The notes under the pieces: model-generated
Databases searched by the model: none
The model's input: the letters and a program-made list of their open reading frames with translations, nothing else
Told to the model about the DNA's origin: nothing
In this document: one piece after another, positions 43,340 to 52,913 of the stretch
How positions within the stretch are numbered: the first letter of the stretch is position 1
How the letters are laid out: every line of letters starts with the position of its first letter
Translations under genes and position numbers: made by a program
From: Sphingomonas sp. BGYR3
Lineage (GTDB): Bacteria; Pseudomonadota; Alphaproteobacteria; Sphingomonadales; Sphingomonadaceae
Length of the DNA stretch: 64,000 bases
Assembly: GCF_025153455.1 (NCBI RefSeq)
Contig: NZ_JANZNT010000002.1
Location: forward strand, 579,479-643,478
Direction of reading: 5' to 3'

Positions 43340-43876
43340 TTACTTGCTGCGTTCGACCTGGTCGAAATCCAGCTCGACCGGGGTGGCGCGGCCAAAGATG
43401 CTGACGGAAACCTTGACCTTCGACTTGTCGAAATCCAGTTCCTCGACCACGCCGTTGAACGACGCGAACGGACCTTCCAGCACCTTGACCGCGTCGCCGA
43501 TCTCGTAATCGACCTTCACCTTCTGCTTCGGTGCGGCGGCGGCTTCTTCCTTGCTGTTCAGCATCCGCTTGGCTTCGGTTTCGCTGATCGCCTGGGGCTT
43601 GCCCATCGAGCCAAGGAAGCCCGTCACCTTGGGCGTGTTCTTGACGAGGTGATAGACATCGTCGTTCAGGTTCAGCTTGGCCAGCACATAGCCGGGCATG
43701 AACTTGCGTTCGGACTGCACCCGCTTGCCGCGACGCACCTCGGTCACGGTTTCCACCGGCACCTCGATCGCTTCGACCATCGGCTCCAGACCCAGGCGAG
43801 TCGCCTCGGACAGGATCGCCTCGCGCACCTTGTTCTCGAACCCGGAATAGGCGTGAATGATGTACCAGCGGCTCAT
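43340..43876 (-). CDS. nusG: Transcription termination/antitermination protein NusG
   Basis: A 178-residue NusG. The NGN domain begins RWYIIHAYSGFENKVREAI and contains FMPGYVLAKL, VYHLVKNTPKVTGFLG; the C-terminal KOW domain has GDAVKVLEGPFASFNGVVEELD. It binds RNA polymerase and links it to Rho and ribosomes. It follows secE by 19 bases, the classic gene pair. The rplK-rplA genes that usually follow are not here; a strong terminator follows instead. Confidence 0.97.
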   Translation of the reverse strand: MSRWYIIHAYSGFENKVREAILSEATRLGLEPMVEAIEVPVETVTEVRRGKRVQSERKFMPGYVLAKLNLNDDVYHLVKNTPKVTGFLGSMGKPQAISETEAKRMLNSKEEAAAAPKQKVKVDYEIGDAVKVLEGPFASFNGVVEELDFDKSKVKVSVSIFGRATPVELDFDQVERSK

Positions 43877-43895
43877 GGGATGCGTCTTTCTTTTC

Positions 43896-44093
43896 TTACT
43901 TCGCCAGCGACAACAGCGTGTCGACGATCAGCTTGAACATGGTGTCCACGGCAAAGAAAAAGATGCCAAGGATGCTGGCCATGATCAGCACCATCACGCC
44001 GGTCATGATCGTTTCGCGCCGCGTCGGCCAAACGATCTTGCTGGCCTCGGCCTTCACCTGGTTCACGAACTCGACGGGGCTGGTCTTTGCCAC
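43896..44093 (-). CDS. secE: Preprotein translocase subunit SecE
   Basis: A 65-residue single-span protein. The amphipathic N-terminal helix with FVNQVKAEASKIVWPTRRET is the SecE signature, followed by one membrane helix. It clamps SecY in the translocon. A tRNA-Trp gene lies 137 bases upstream on the same strand, a common arrangement. Confidence 0.96.
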   Translation of the reverse strand: MAKTSPVEFVNQVKAEASKIVWPTRRETIMTGVMVLIMASILGIFFFAVDTMFKLIVDTLLSLAK

Positions 44094-44230
44094 GGTCTCA
44101 AATCCTCAATCAGTTGATCCGCCGCCGGACATGGGCCCTCCGCCCGGTCCTTTGCAAGAGGAGCCGGTGCGAATGATCCAACGCTATCGGATTGATGCTC
44201 GCTTAGCGCGCCGCAGCGGGAAGCGCAAGC

Positions 44231-44306
44231 TGGCACGAGTGGCAGGACTCGAACCTGCGGCCCTCGGTTTTGGAGACCGATGCTCTACCAACTGAGCTAC
44301 ACTCGT
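44231..44306 (-). tRNA. tRNA-Trp (anticodon CCA)
   Basis: On the minus strand 76 bases fold as a tRNA: acceptor ACGAGTG/CACTCGT, D-arm GCTC...GAGC, anticodon stem TCGGT/ACCGA with loop CTCCAAA, T-arm GCAGG/CCTGC, discriminator G and an encoded CCA. It precedes secE-nusG. Confidence 0.97.
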
Positions 44307-44352
44307 ACGCGCGGCGCACCTCCTACAAATCCATTGCGCGTTCGGCAAGCGA

Positions 44353-46710
44353 TTATGCGGCGGCGCTGGAAGAACCGCTGTTGAGCGCGATCGCGCGCGC
44401 CTCGTCGACGGGCAGGGGGCGTCCGAAATAATAGCCCTGTACCTTGGTACAGCCCAGCATCCGGACCAGTTCGTGCTCCTGCTCGGTCTCGACGCCCTCG
44501 GCCGTGGTTGCCATTTCCAGCGACTGGGCAAGGGCGACGACGGCGCGGATGATCGCAATCGCTTCCTTTTCCCCGCGCGATGCCCCCTGCACGAAACTGC
44601 GGTCGATCTTGATCGAGGAAAAGCGCGTGCGGCTGAGATAGCCGAGCGAGGAATAGCCCGTGCCGAAATCATCGAGGCTGAGGCGTACGCCAAGATCGAG
44701 CACCCGTTCCAGTACCCGGATCGCGCTGGTCCCTTCGCGCATGAACACGCTTTCGGTGACTTCCAGCTCCAGCCGTTCGGCCGGCAGGCCCGTCTCCTGA
44801 AGCGTATGGGACACCAGCCCCACGAAATTGGGGGAATAAAGCTGTTCGGCGCTCACGTTGACCGCGATCCGGATATTGGCGGGCCAGCGCGCCGCCTCTG
44901 CACATGCGTGTTTCAGCACCCACGCGCCGATTGCGGGGATCAGCCGCGCTTCTTCGGCAAGCGGGATGAAGCGCGCGGGCGACACTTGGCCATGTTCCGG
45001 ATTGTACCAGCGCAGCAGCGCCTCGAATCCCGTCAGCCGTCCGTCGGTCGCATCGACGACGGGCTGATAGTTCAGTGAAAATTCGTTCAGGTCGAGCGCG
45101 CTGCGCAGCGCGATTTCCAGCTTGCGCTTTTCCTCTGCCTCGACGTGCAATTGCGGCTCATAGATATGGACATGGCCGCCGCCGGCATCCTTTGACCGGT
45201 ACAGCGCCAGATCGGCCGACCGGATCAGCGTTTCCGCGCTCCGCCCGTCGCGCGGGCCGATGGCAAGGCCAATGCTCGCGCCGATGAACAAGGTGTTCTG
45301 ATCGACCTCATAGGGGCGCGACAGCGTGTCGATGATGCGATTGGCCAGCTGTTCCACCGCCTTTGAATCGGTGGCGTCTGGGATGATCAGCGCAAATTCG
45401 TCGCCGCCCAGCCGCCCGATCACCGCATTTTCACCGGCCAGCTGCGCCAGACGCTGCGCCACCTTGCCAAGCAGGCGGTCGCCGACCTGATGGCCCAGCG
45501 TGTCGTTCACCGCCTTGAACCGGTCGAGGTCGATCATCATCAGCGCGCACCGCGAGCGCCACTGGTCTGCCCGCTCCAGCGCCCGTGCCAGCGATTCGTT
45601 GATCGACAGCCGGTTGGGCAGGCCGGTCAACAGATCGTACCGCGCCAACCGGCTGATCTTTTCCGCCGATGCCCGTGCCTCGGTCACGTCCGATCCGACG
45701 CCGCGATAGCCAAGGAATGTGCCGCGGTCGTCATAGCGTGGGCTGGCGGTGATTTCCCACCAGCGTTGCTGGTCCGCGACATGGACCGGCAGCAGGATGT
45801 CGGCAAACGGCTCGCGCTGCTTCAGCCGTTCGGACAGCTCGCGAAGGCCGGGGTGGAAATTCCCCGCTTCCCATGACGGCCCGGCCAGCACCTCCAGCAG
45901 CGACCGGCCCGTAATGTCCGCCGGCTCCACCCCGATCGACCGCGCAAATCGTGGACTGGCCCGGGTCAGGCGGCGCTGGGCGTCGATTTCCCACAGCCAG
46001 TCCGATCCGTCGTCCTCGAACTCGCGGAGCAACAGGCTGACCGTCTGATCCCGCTCGCCCAGCGCAATCTCGTTCGCGCGCAGGACCACCAGCGATTCGC
46101 CCCGGGCAAAACAGGCGAGCATCAACAGCGCCATGAACACCATCGTCGCCGCTGCCAGCGCGAAATGCGCCTGAATGGCCAGCATGACCGCCGCAGCAAT
46201 GCCCGTGATGGCCAGAAACACCAACGTCGCCAGCGGTAGCGCGGCCATGGCAAAGGCAGCAGCCGCCATCAGCACCGCCAGGATCATCCACAGGCCGAAG
46301 AGCGTGTCCGTCGTGGCACCCGGCGAAAACGCCAGCGGCGGGACCGACCAGACAGCGGCCAGCGCAACGCCGTCCAGCATCGTGTCGCGCACCTGCCGCA
46401 CCTCTGCGGTGGCAAGCGCCGGTCCGCCCGCCGCCAGCCGGCGAAAGGCAACGGCGGACGAAATGGCGGCGACGAACGCCCACCAGCAGGCTAGTTGCCA
46501 CAGCGGCTGTTCCGCGCGGAACAGCATGACGACCAGTGTCGCGGTCAGCACGCTGGCGCCCAGCATCAGGAGGGCAAGCTGTCGCCCGGCATTCAGCTGC
46601 GCGGCGCGGATCGGCCCCCAATCGGTATCGTCCGCCGGGTCATACAGACCCAGCAGGGCGCGAAAATCGATCCGCGGGTGCGGAAACTGGGACTGGACAG
46701 CATCGCTCAC
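44353..46710 (-). CDS. PAS-GGDEF-EAL cyclic-di-GMP signalling protein
   Basis: A 785-residue membrane protein. Residues 40-210 hold several hydrophobic helices; a PAS domain follows (DWLWEIDAQRRLTRASPRF); the GGDEF motif is intact (RLGGDEFALI, residues 435-439) with no obvious RxxD inhibition site just before it; the EAL domain starts with GFEALLRW (563-565) and keeps NVSAEQL, LEVTESVFM and LDDFGTGYSSLGYL. Both diguanylate cyclase and phosphodiesterase activities are therefore possible. The start is GTG at 46710 (GTGAGCGAT); an ATG inside is out of frame. It stands alone. Confidence 0.92.
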   Translation of the reverse strand: MSDAVQSQFPHPRIDFRALLGLYDPADDTDWGPIRAAQLNAGRQLALLMLGASVLTATLVVMLFRAEQPLWQLACWWAFVAAISSAVAFRRLAAGGPALATAEVRQVRDTMLDGVALAAVWSVPPLAFSPGATTDTLFGLWMILAVLMAAAAFAMAALPLATLVFLAITGIAAAVMLAIQAHFALAAATMVFMALLMLACFARGESLVVLRANEIALGERDQTVSLLLREFEDDGSDWLWEIDAQRRLTRASPRFARSIGVEPADITGRSLLEVLAGPSWEAGNFHPGLRELSERLKQREPFADILLPVHVADQQRWWEITASPRYDDRGTFLGYRGVGSDVTEARASAEKISRLARYDLLTGLPNRLSINESLARALERADQWRSRCALMMIDLDRFKAVNDTLGHQVGDRLLGKVAQRLAQLAGENAVIGRLGGDEFALIIPDATDSKAVEQLANRIIDTLSRPYEVDQNTLFIGASIGLAIGPRDGRSAETLIRSADLALYRSKDAGGGHVHIYEPQLHVEAEEKRKLEIALRSALDLNEFSLNYQPVVDATDGRLTGFEALLRWYNPEHGQVSPARFIPLAEEARLIPAIGAWVLKHACAEAARWPANIRIAVNVSAEQLYSPNFVGLVSHTLQETGLPAERLELEVTESVFMREGTSAIRVLERVLDLGVRLSLDDFGTGYSSLGYLSRTRFSSIKIDRSFVQGASRGEKEAIAIIRAVVALAQSLEMATTAEGVETEQEHELVRMLGCTKVQGYYFGRPLPVDEARAIALNSGSSSAAA

Positions 46711-46793
46711 GCGCCGACCATAACCCCCGGCTGGTTAGCGAGAGGTTAGGCCCCGGGCGCAGCTCATCGCGAATTCAGCGTAAAGAAGCGATG

Positions 46794-48575
46794 TTATGCC
46801 GCGATGTCATAGGGCTTGATCTCGCCCGCCAGATACAGGTTGCGCGCCTTGGCCCGGCTGAGCTTGCCGGAACTGGTGCGGGGCAGCGTACGCGGCGGGA
46901 TCAGCTCGATCACGCAGTTCATGCCGGTCACCGACTTCACCCGTTCGCGGATTTCGTCGCGCAGGCGAACCCGCTCCTTCTCGTCCGACGTGCGGCATTG
47001 CACCAGCACGGCGGGCGTTTCCTCGCCACCCGGCGTGGTGATGGCAAAGGCGGCGATATCGCCCTGTTTGAACCCCGGCAGCTGTTCGACCGCCCATTCG
47101 ATATCCTGCGGCCAATGGTTCTTGCCATTGACGATGATCATGTCCTTGGCGCGGCCGACGATGTAGATATAGCCGTTCGAGATATAGCCCATATCGCCGG
47201 TATCCAGCCAGCCGTCGGTCATGCACGCCGCGGTCGCCTCAGCATCCCGGAAATAGCCCTGCATGATCGACGGGCCGGTGCACCACACCTTGCCGATCGC
47301 CTTTTCGGGCAGGGGCTGACCATATTCGTCGCGGATCTCGACGGTCATGTCCTTGACCGGCTTGCCGCAGTTCACGATCGCGCGATACCGCTGCGGCCGG
47401 TTCGCCTGGGCATGGCTGCCGCCGGAAAGCTGCGTTTCCTCGACCAGTTCGACCACGATCCCCTCTGCGGGCGGCATGATCGACACGGCCAGTGTCGCCT
47501 CGGCCAGGCCATAGCTGGGCAGGAAGGCGGACGCCTTGAACCCGGCGACCGCGAACGCATCAACAAAGCTCTGCATGACGTCCGGGCGGATCATGTCTGC
47601 GCCGTTGCCCGCCAGCCGCCAGCGCGACAGGTCGAACCGCTCGCCCGGGCGCGTCTGGCTCGACACGCGGCGCGCGCAGATGTCGTAGCCGAATGTCGGC
47701 GAATAGCTGATCGAGGTGCCCGGATTGCGGCTGATCAGGTCGAGCCAGGCCAGCGGCCGCCGCGCGAAATCCTCGGTCTTCAGATAATCGGTCGATACCT
47801 GATTGGCGACGGGCGACAGGAAACAGCCGACCAGGCCCATGTCGTGATACCAGGGCAGCCAGGAAATGCAGCGATCGCGCGGTTCCAGCCGCATCCCGTG
47901 CGAATGGGCCGCCAGATTGTTCAGCAGGGCGCGGTGCGTGATGACGACGCCGTGCGGAAACCGGGTCGATCCGCTGGAATATTGCAGATAGGCGATATCG
48001 TCCGCGGTCGCCGGGGGCAGGGCGGCCTCGGGCGCGGGGCGTTCGCCGAACGCTTCCCATGCCACCGCGTCCACGTTGCACTGCCGTGCCGCGTCCTGGC
48101 ACATCGTATCCAGCGATTCCGGATAGACGAGCATCATCGGGTCGCAGCTTTTCAGCTGAACCGTCAGCTGGTCGATATAGCTTTGCGCCCCGCCAAAGCT
48201 GGTCGGCAGCGGCAGCGGCACCGGCCATGCCCCGGCATAGACCGCGCCAAAGAACAGGCTGGCAAATTCAGGTCCGGTTTCCGCGATCAGCGCGATCCGG
48301 TCCGCCGGCTTGATCCCGGCCGCGATCAGCCGCCTGGCCTGGGCCAGCGCATCGGCGCGCAGCGTCGCAAACGGGTAGGGAAGGGCAAGCTGACCCCGCG
48401 CGTCGTGAAAATTAAGGCCGCGAACACCCTGCGCCGCGTAATCCAGCGCCTCACCCAAGGTGCCGAAATCAGCAAAACGGCGCGGCAAAGCATCCTCCAA
48501 CGGCGTCGGCACCAGCGCCGGCTCATTGGTGTTTGCAGCAGTACGTGTTGCGGTTTCTTCAATCATTTCAATCAC
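46794..48575 (-). CDS. Fatty-acyl-AMP ligase (FadD32-like)
   Basis: A 593-residue adenylate-forming enzyme. The P-loop is YLQYSSGSTRFPHGV; FAAL-type features are SWLPWYHDMGLVG, SPTFGYDICARRV, FDLSRWRLAGNGAD and GYISNGYIYIVGRAKDMIIVNGKNHWPQDIE with a C-terminal TSSGKLSRAKAR. FAALs activate fatty acids as acyl-AMP and pass them to acyl carrier proteins rather than CoA. The frame starts with GTG at 48575; ATG at 48566 is possible. No carrier protein, PKS or sphingolipid gene is beside it; in Caulobacter a related enzyme serves sphingolipid synthesis, which would suit a sphingomonad, but this is inference. Confidence 0.83.
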   Translation of the reverse strand: MIEMIEETATRTAANTNEPALVPTPLEDALPRRFADFGTLGEALDYAAQGVRGLNFHDARGQLALPYPFATLRADALAQARRLIAAGIKPADRIALIAETGPEFASLFFGAVYAGAWPVPLPLPTSFGGAQSYIDQLTVQLKSCDPMMLVYPESLDTMCQDAARQCNVDAVAWEAFGERPAPEAALPPATADDIAYLQYSSGSTRFPHGVVITHRALLNNLAAHSHGMRLEPRDRCISWLPWYHDMGLVGCFLSPVANQVSTDYLKTEDFARRPLAWLDLISRNPGTSISYSPTFGYDICARRVSSQTRPGERFDLSRWRLAGNGADMIRPDVMQSFVDAFAVAGFKASAFLPSYGLAEATLAVSIMPPAEGIVVELVEETQLSGGSHAQANRPQRYRAIVNCGKPVKDMTVEIRDEYGQPLPEKAIGKVWCTGPSIMQGYFRDAEATAACMTDGWLDTGDMGYISNGYIYIVGRAKDMIIVNGKNHWPQDIEWAVEQLPGFKQGDIAAFAITTPGGEETPAVLVQCRTSDEKERVRLRDEIRERVKSVTGMNCVIELIPPRTLPRTSSGKLSRAKARNLYLAGEIKPYDIAA

Positions 48576-48684
48576 TCGCGCCCCAATATGCGGCCGGGTT
48601 CAGCCTTTAACCATCCGGTTGGCCGGACGCTCTGGCCCGCAGTCGCGTTCAAAATCGGATGCCAGTGTGGCACAAACATGGCGC

Positions 48685-49221
48685 ATGGCTCGATCCAACC
48701 CGAATCGCCCTCCGCTCGACCACGCTGCGCTTGAGCGGCTGGCGCTGCGTTATGTCGAGCGATTCGCCACATCGCGCGGTCGTTTGCTCGCCTATCTTGA
48801 GCGCAAGCTGTTCGAACGCGGCGCTACCGAGGATACCCGACCGGATGCAGCAGCCATTGCGGACCGCATGGTAACGCTCGGCTATGTCGACGATCGAGCC
48901 TATGCCGATGCGCGGTCGCGGGCACTGTCCCGTCGCGGGATGGGCGGCCGGCGGATCGACATGGCGCTGCGTCAGGCCGGCATCGACGAACCGCTGCGGC
49001 GCGAAACCGTCGATTCAACCGACAGTTCGGCCGAACAGCGTGCGCTCCGCTATGCCGAACGACGCCGTTTCGGGCCGTTTTCCAGAGCCTTGGCCGATCC
49101 CGACCAGCAGCGACGGCAAGTTGCGGCGATGGTCCGCGCAGGGCACGCACCCGCACTTTCGGCAAGGATCGTGCGCATGAAGCCCGGAGAAGACGCTTTC
49201 GAACCTGTGGATAATGCGTAA
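48685..49221 (+). CDS. recX: Regulatory protein RecX
   Basis: A 178-residue, mostly helical, basic protein. RecX features are ALRYVERFATSRGRLLAYLERKL near the N-terminus, VTLGYVDDRAYADARSRALSRRGMGGRRIDMALRQAGI, and ERRRFGPF near the C-terminus. RecX modulates RecA filaments. recA is not adjacent. The ATG at 48685 was chosen for alignment with the family. Confidence 0.87.
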   Translation: MARSNPNRPPLDHAALERLALRYVERFATSRGRLLAYLERKLFERGATEDTRPDAAAIADRMVTLGYVDDRAYADARSRALSRRGMGGRRIDMALRQAGIDEPLRRETVDSTDSSAEQRALRYAERRRFGPFSRALADPDQQRRQVAAMVRAGHAPALSARIVRMKPGEDAFEPVDNA

Positions 49222-49284
49222 GCGAAACAAATATTCACCTTCACATAAATGCTGTGTTAAGCTCGCTTCTCGGGGGTATTTTCG

Positions 49285-49875
49285 ATGCGAGCCGAACATC
49301 ATCAGTTGGCCGGGGACATGACCCCGGACATTATGCCAGAGCCGGGCCGCACGGTGCCTGCGGCCGAACCCGGCATCGTCGCCACGGGCGTCGTCAAATG
49401 GTTCGATGTGACGCGCGGGTTCGGCTTTGTCGTTGCCGATGACGGGATGGGCGACATCCTGGTCCATTTCACCGTGCTGCAGCCGCATGGCCGCCGCAGC
49501 CTGCCGGAGGGGGCGCGGGTCGAATGTGTTGCCGTTCCGCGCAATCGCGGGCTTCAGGCGCGCGAGATCCTCAGCATCGACCTTAGCACCGCGCTGGAAA
49601 TGCCGCGCCCGCGTACCGCCGACCGGCAGGAGCGCACCCGGCTGATCGCCGATGCCGGACCGTTCGAGCCGGTTGCGGTAAAGTGGTTCAATCGGCTGAA
49701 GGGGTATGGTTTTCTGGTCCGGCCCCAAGACAGCGCCGATATCTTCGTGCATATGGAGACCCTGCGCAGCGCGGGGATCGACGAGGTCGAGCCGGAACAG
49801 CCGCTTCGTGCGCGCATTGTCGACGGTGCCAAGGGGCCGCTGGCGGTCGCCGTGGAGAAAATGGACGGTCAGTAA
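49285..49875 (+). CDS. Cold-shock protein with two cold-shock domains
   Basis: A 196-residue protein with two CSD repeats: the first has [26 protein letters not shown] (about residues 35-62), the second [27 protein letters not shown] (about 132-158). RNP1-type KGYGF/RGFGF and RNP2-type FVHM/LVHF are intact. The two are joined by a basic linker. Double-domain proteins of this kind occur in Caulobacter and its relatives, where they bind single-stranded nucleic acid. It is coupled to the next gene by TAATG. Confidence 0.9.
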   Translation: MRAEHHQLAGDMTPDIMPEPGRTVPAAEPGIVATGVVKWFDVTRGFGFVVADDGMGDILVHFTVLQPHGRRSLPEGARVECVAVPRNRGLQAREILSIDLSTALEMPRPRTADRQERTRLIADAGPFEPVAVKWFNRLKGYGFLVRPQDSADIFVHMETLRSAGIDEVEPEQPLRARIVDGAKGPLAVAVEKMDGQ

Positions 49876-50396
49876 TGCGTACAGGATTTTCGGGTTTCAA
49901 ACTGGCGGCGATGGTCGCTGCTTCCTTCATCGCTGCTCCCGCACTGGTAGCCTGCGCCGAAAATGGCGTGGCACAGGGCACGACGGGCGGCACGGAACAG
50001 GCCAGCGTGGCCGTCACCATCACGACGGCGGATGGCAAGACGCACGCGTTCAAGGTTGAACAGGCGCGCACCCGGCAGGAACAGGACCGCGGCCTGATGT
50101 TCCGCACCGACATTCCGGAAAATGGCGGAATGCTGTTTTTCCCCTATCCGGCGGAAGGCGGCGGCCCGCGTGAGGCGAGCTTCTGGATGCGCAACACGCC
50201 ATCGCCGCTGGATATCCTGTTCATCCGCCAGGATGGCTCGATTGCCACCATCGCGGAAAACACCGAGCCGTTTTCGGAAGTGCCGATCCGTTCGGGCGAG
50301 CCGGTGGGCGCGGTGCTTGAACTGCGCGGTGGCCGTGCGGCCGAACTGGGCATCGCGCCCGGCGACACGGTGCGCTGGACCGGCGCCAGGCAATAG
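49875..50396 (+). CDS. DUF192 lipoprotein
   Basis: A 173-residue protein. A signal peptide ends with the lipobox LVAC near residue 28. The DUF192 domain has FKVEQARTRQEQDRGLMFRTDIPENGGMLFFP, FWMRNTPSPLDILFI and AVLELRGGRAAELGI, all family landmarks. Function unknown. The start overlaps the cold-shock gene stop, and the stop is 6 bases from the end of the convergent aldehyde dehydrogenase gene. Confidence 0.9.
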   Translation: MRTGFSGFKLAAMVAASFIAAPALVACAENGVAQGTTGGTEQASVAVTITTADGKTHAFKVEQARTRQEQDRGLMFRTDIPENGGMLFFPYPAEGGGPREASFWMRNTPSPLDILFIRQDGSIATIAENTEPFSEVPIRSGEPVGAVLELRGGRAAELGIAPGDTVRWTGARQ

Positions 50397-50402
50397 GCCG
50401 CG

Positions 50403-51827
50403 TCAGGCAAAGGCGCCCATCACCGCCTTTGTCTCCAGAAACTCCTCCAGCCCGAACCGGCCATGTTCGCGGCCATTGCCCGACTGCTTGTACCCGCCAA
50501 AGGGCAGCATGGGGTCGGGCTGGCCGCCATTGATATAGACCATGCCGGCGCGGATGCGGGTGGCGACGCGCCGGGCGTGTTCCGGCTCGCCGCACACCAC
50601 GCTGGACAGGCCGTAAATGGTGTCGTTGGCAATCGCGATCGCCTGTTCCTGGTCGGTATAGGGCATCAGCGTGACGACCGGCCCGAAAATCTCCTCCCGC
50701 GCGATGGTCATGCCATTGTCGACATCGCGGAACAGGGTCGGGCGAACATAATAGCCCTGGTTCCGCCCCTCCGGCCTGCCGGTCCCGCCGGTTACCAGCG
50801 TCGCGCCCTCATCGATGCCGGTCTGGATCAGCCGCTGGATCTTGTCCCACTGCGTCCGGTTGACGACGGGGCCGATATGGCGACCCTCCGCATCGGGATC
50901 GCCCACGGCTACGCTGTCCATCACCTGATGCGCGATTTCGGCGGCCTCGTCCTGCCTGTCCGCCGGCACCAGCATCCGGGCGGGCGCGATGCAGCTTTGC
51001 CCGGAATTGTTCATTACGGTCAGCACGCCCGTCGTCACCGCCCGTTTCAGGTCGGCGCTGGGCAGGATCAGGTTGGGCGATTTACCGCCCAGTTCCTGAT
51101 GCACCCGCTTCACCGTATCCGCCGCCGCCCGGGCAACCAGCACGCCGGCGCGGGTGGAGCCGGTGAAGCTGACCATGTCCACGCCCGGATGGCTGGACAG
51201 CGCCGCCCCGACCCCCGGACCATCGCCATTGACCATGTTGAACACACCGGCCGGCACGCCCGCCTTGTCCAGCACTTCGGCAAAGATCGCGGCGCAGCTC
51301 GGCGCCTCCTCCGACGGTTTCAGCACCATGGTGCACCCTGTCGCAAGGGCGGGCGCGACCTTTGACACGATCTGATTGAGCGGCCAGTTCCACGGCGTGA
51401 TCATCGCCACCACGCCGATCGGTTCGCGCCGCACCAGATGATTGCCGATCCGCTCTTCCCACTCGAAATCGGCCAGCACCTTGATGATGGCATTCAGGTG
51501 GCCGACCCCGGACCCGACCTGAGCCGTCGCGGCCATCGAGATGGGACAGCCCATTTCCTCGCTGATCGCTGCCGCCATTTCCCGCGCCCGCGCCTTGTAG
51601 GCGTCGAGCACCGCGCGCAGCAGGTCCACCCGGTCCGCAACGCTGGTCTGCGCAAAGGCGGGAAAGGCGCGAACGGCGGCGGCGACGGCGCGGTCGGCAT
51701 CGGCGGCGGTGCCCAGCGTGATTTCGGCGCAGGGCTGCTCGGTCGCGGGATTGATGACCGGGTGCGGCGTGCCGCCCAGGCTGTCGACCCATTGCCCGTC
51801 GATATAGTGCTTCAGATGCTGTCTCAT
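50403..51827 (-). CDS. NAD(P)-dependent aldehyde dehydrogenase
   Basis: A 474-residue ALDH superfamily protein. Landmarks are PWNWPLNQIVSKVAPALATGC, FTGSTRAG, the catalytic-base glutamate in QELGGKSPNL and the nucleophile in NSGQSCIAPARM (C279), followed by EEIFGPVVTLMPY and NGGQPDPMLPFGGYKQSGNGRE. The type resembles broad-specificity aldehyde dehydrogenases of aromatic or aliphatic catabolism; the substrate is not evident. Divergent from the quinone oxidoreductase gene, which may share its control region. Confidence 0.9.
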   Translation of the reverse strand: MRQHLKHYIDGQWVDSLGGTPHPVINPATEQPCAEITLGTAADADRAVAAAVRAFPAFAQTSVADRVDLLRAVLDAYKARAREMAAAISEEMGCPISMAATAQVGSGVGHLNAIIKVLADFEWEERIGNHLVRREPIGVVAMITPWNWPLNQIVSKVAPALATGCTMVLKPSEEAPSCAAIFAEVLDKAGVPAGVFNMVNGDGPGVGAALSSHPGVDMVSFTGSTRAGVLVARAAADTVKRVHQELGGKSPNLILPSADLKRAVTTGVLTVMNNSGQSCIAPARMLVPADRQDEAAEIAHQVMDSVAVGDPDAEGRHIGPVVNRTQWDKIQRLIQTGIDEGATLVTGGTGRPEGRNQGYYVRPTLFRDVDNGMTIAREEIFGPVVTLMPYTDQEQAIAIANDTIYGLSSVVCGEPEHARRVATRIRAGMVYINGGQPDPMLPFGGYKQSGNGREHGRFGLEEFLETKAVMGAFA

Positions 51828-51930
51828 TCCGATTGCTCCTGCCGGCCCTGCGTCCTACCGACCGTTCCACGTTGATGGCGATGCGACCGGCCGGGTGCAA
51901 GGCGGCGGTACCAGCGAAAGGGACGGACAG

Positions 51931-52905
51931 ATGACGCGAATGGCGATGATAGAGGCGCATGGCGGGCCGGACGTCATCCGAATCGTCGACCGCGATCTGC
52001 CCCCGCCGGGACCGGGCGAGGTGCGGATGCGCAACACGGCAATTGGCCTCAACTTCATCGATACCTATCACCGGTCGGGCCTCTATCCCGTGCCGCTTCC
52101 CAGCGGCCTTGGCCTTGAGGCTGCCGGCGTCGTCGATGCGGTGGGCGAGGGGGTGACCCGGTTCGCGCCCGGCGCGCGGGTGGCGACGTTCGGTCCTGCC
52201 CTTGGCGCCTATTGCGATGCGCGCAATGTGGCGGCCGACGCCCTGTTCGACCTTCCGCCCGCGATCACCGACGACGTGGCGGCCGCCGTGCTGCTAAAGG
52301 GGGCGACGGCCGAGTTCCTGGTCGAACGCTGCGCAACCCTGCTGCCCGGCGATACAGTGCTGGTCCATGCCGCGGCGGGCGGGGTGGGGCACCTGCTCGT
52401 CCAATGGCTCAACCATCTGGGCATGGTCGTGATCGGCACGGTCGGCAGCGAGGAAAAGGCGGACCGCGCGCGCGCCGCCGGGTGCGATCATGTGATCTTC
52501 TACAAAAAAGAGGATGTAGCCAAACGGGTCCGCGCGCTGACCGGCGGGGCGGGCGTCGCCGTGGCCTTTGACGGGGTGGGCGCCTCGACCTGGGAGGCGT
52601 CGCTGGCATCCATGGCGCCGCGCGGCCTGATCATCAGCTATGGCAACGCGTCCGGCCCGGTGGAGGGCGTCAAGCTGGCCGCGCTGAACCAGCATGGCTC
52701 GCTGTTCGTCACCCGGCCGAAACTGTTCGATTATTACACCCTGCCGCACGAGCGGGCCGATGGCATGGCCCGGCTGTTCGCCATGATCGAACAGGGCGTG
52801 CTGAAGGTCGAGATCGGCCAGCGCCTCCCCCTTGATCAGGCGGCGGAGGCACACCGGCTGATCGAGGGCGGGCATACCATCGGTTCGACCCTGCTGATCC
52901 CGTAG
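51931..52905 (+). CDS. NADPH:quinone oxidoreductase, zinc-independent MDR family
   Basis: A 324-residue quinone oxidoreductase (QorA-like). Landmarks are GLNFIDTYHRSGLYPVPLPSGLG, GLEAAGVVDAVGEGV, the cofactor motif VHAAAGGVGHLLVQW and VGSEEKADRARAAGCD. It reduces quinones or enones with NADPH. The ATG at 51931 follows GGGACGG. It stops 8 bases before the end of the convergent peptidase gene. Confidence 0.9.
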   Translation: MTRMAMIEAHGGPDVIRIVDRDLPPPGPGEVRMRNTAIGLNFIDTYHRSGLYPVPLPSGLGLEAAGVVDAVGEGVTRFAPGARVATFGPALGAYCDARNVAADALFDLPPAITDDVAAAVLLKGATAEFLVERCATLLPGDTVLVHAAAGGVGHLLVQWLNHLGMVVIGTVGSEEKADRARAAGCDHVIFYKKEDVAKRVRALTGGAGVAVAFDGVGASTWEASLASMAPRGLIISYGNASGPVEGVKLAALNQHGSLFVTRPKLFDYYTLPHERADGMARLFAMIEQGVLKVEIGQRLPLDQAAEAHRLIEGGHTIGSTLLIP

Positions 52906-52913
52906 GCCGCCCT

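Noticed and set aside
46536..48734. A 732-codon plus-strand frame opposite the acyl-AMP ligase
   Set aside because: Shadow frame: no recognisable motifs, composition of antisense type, and the minus-strand enzyme is complete.
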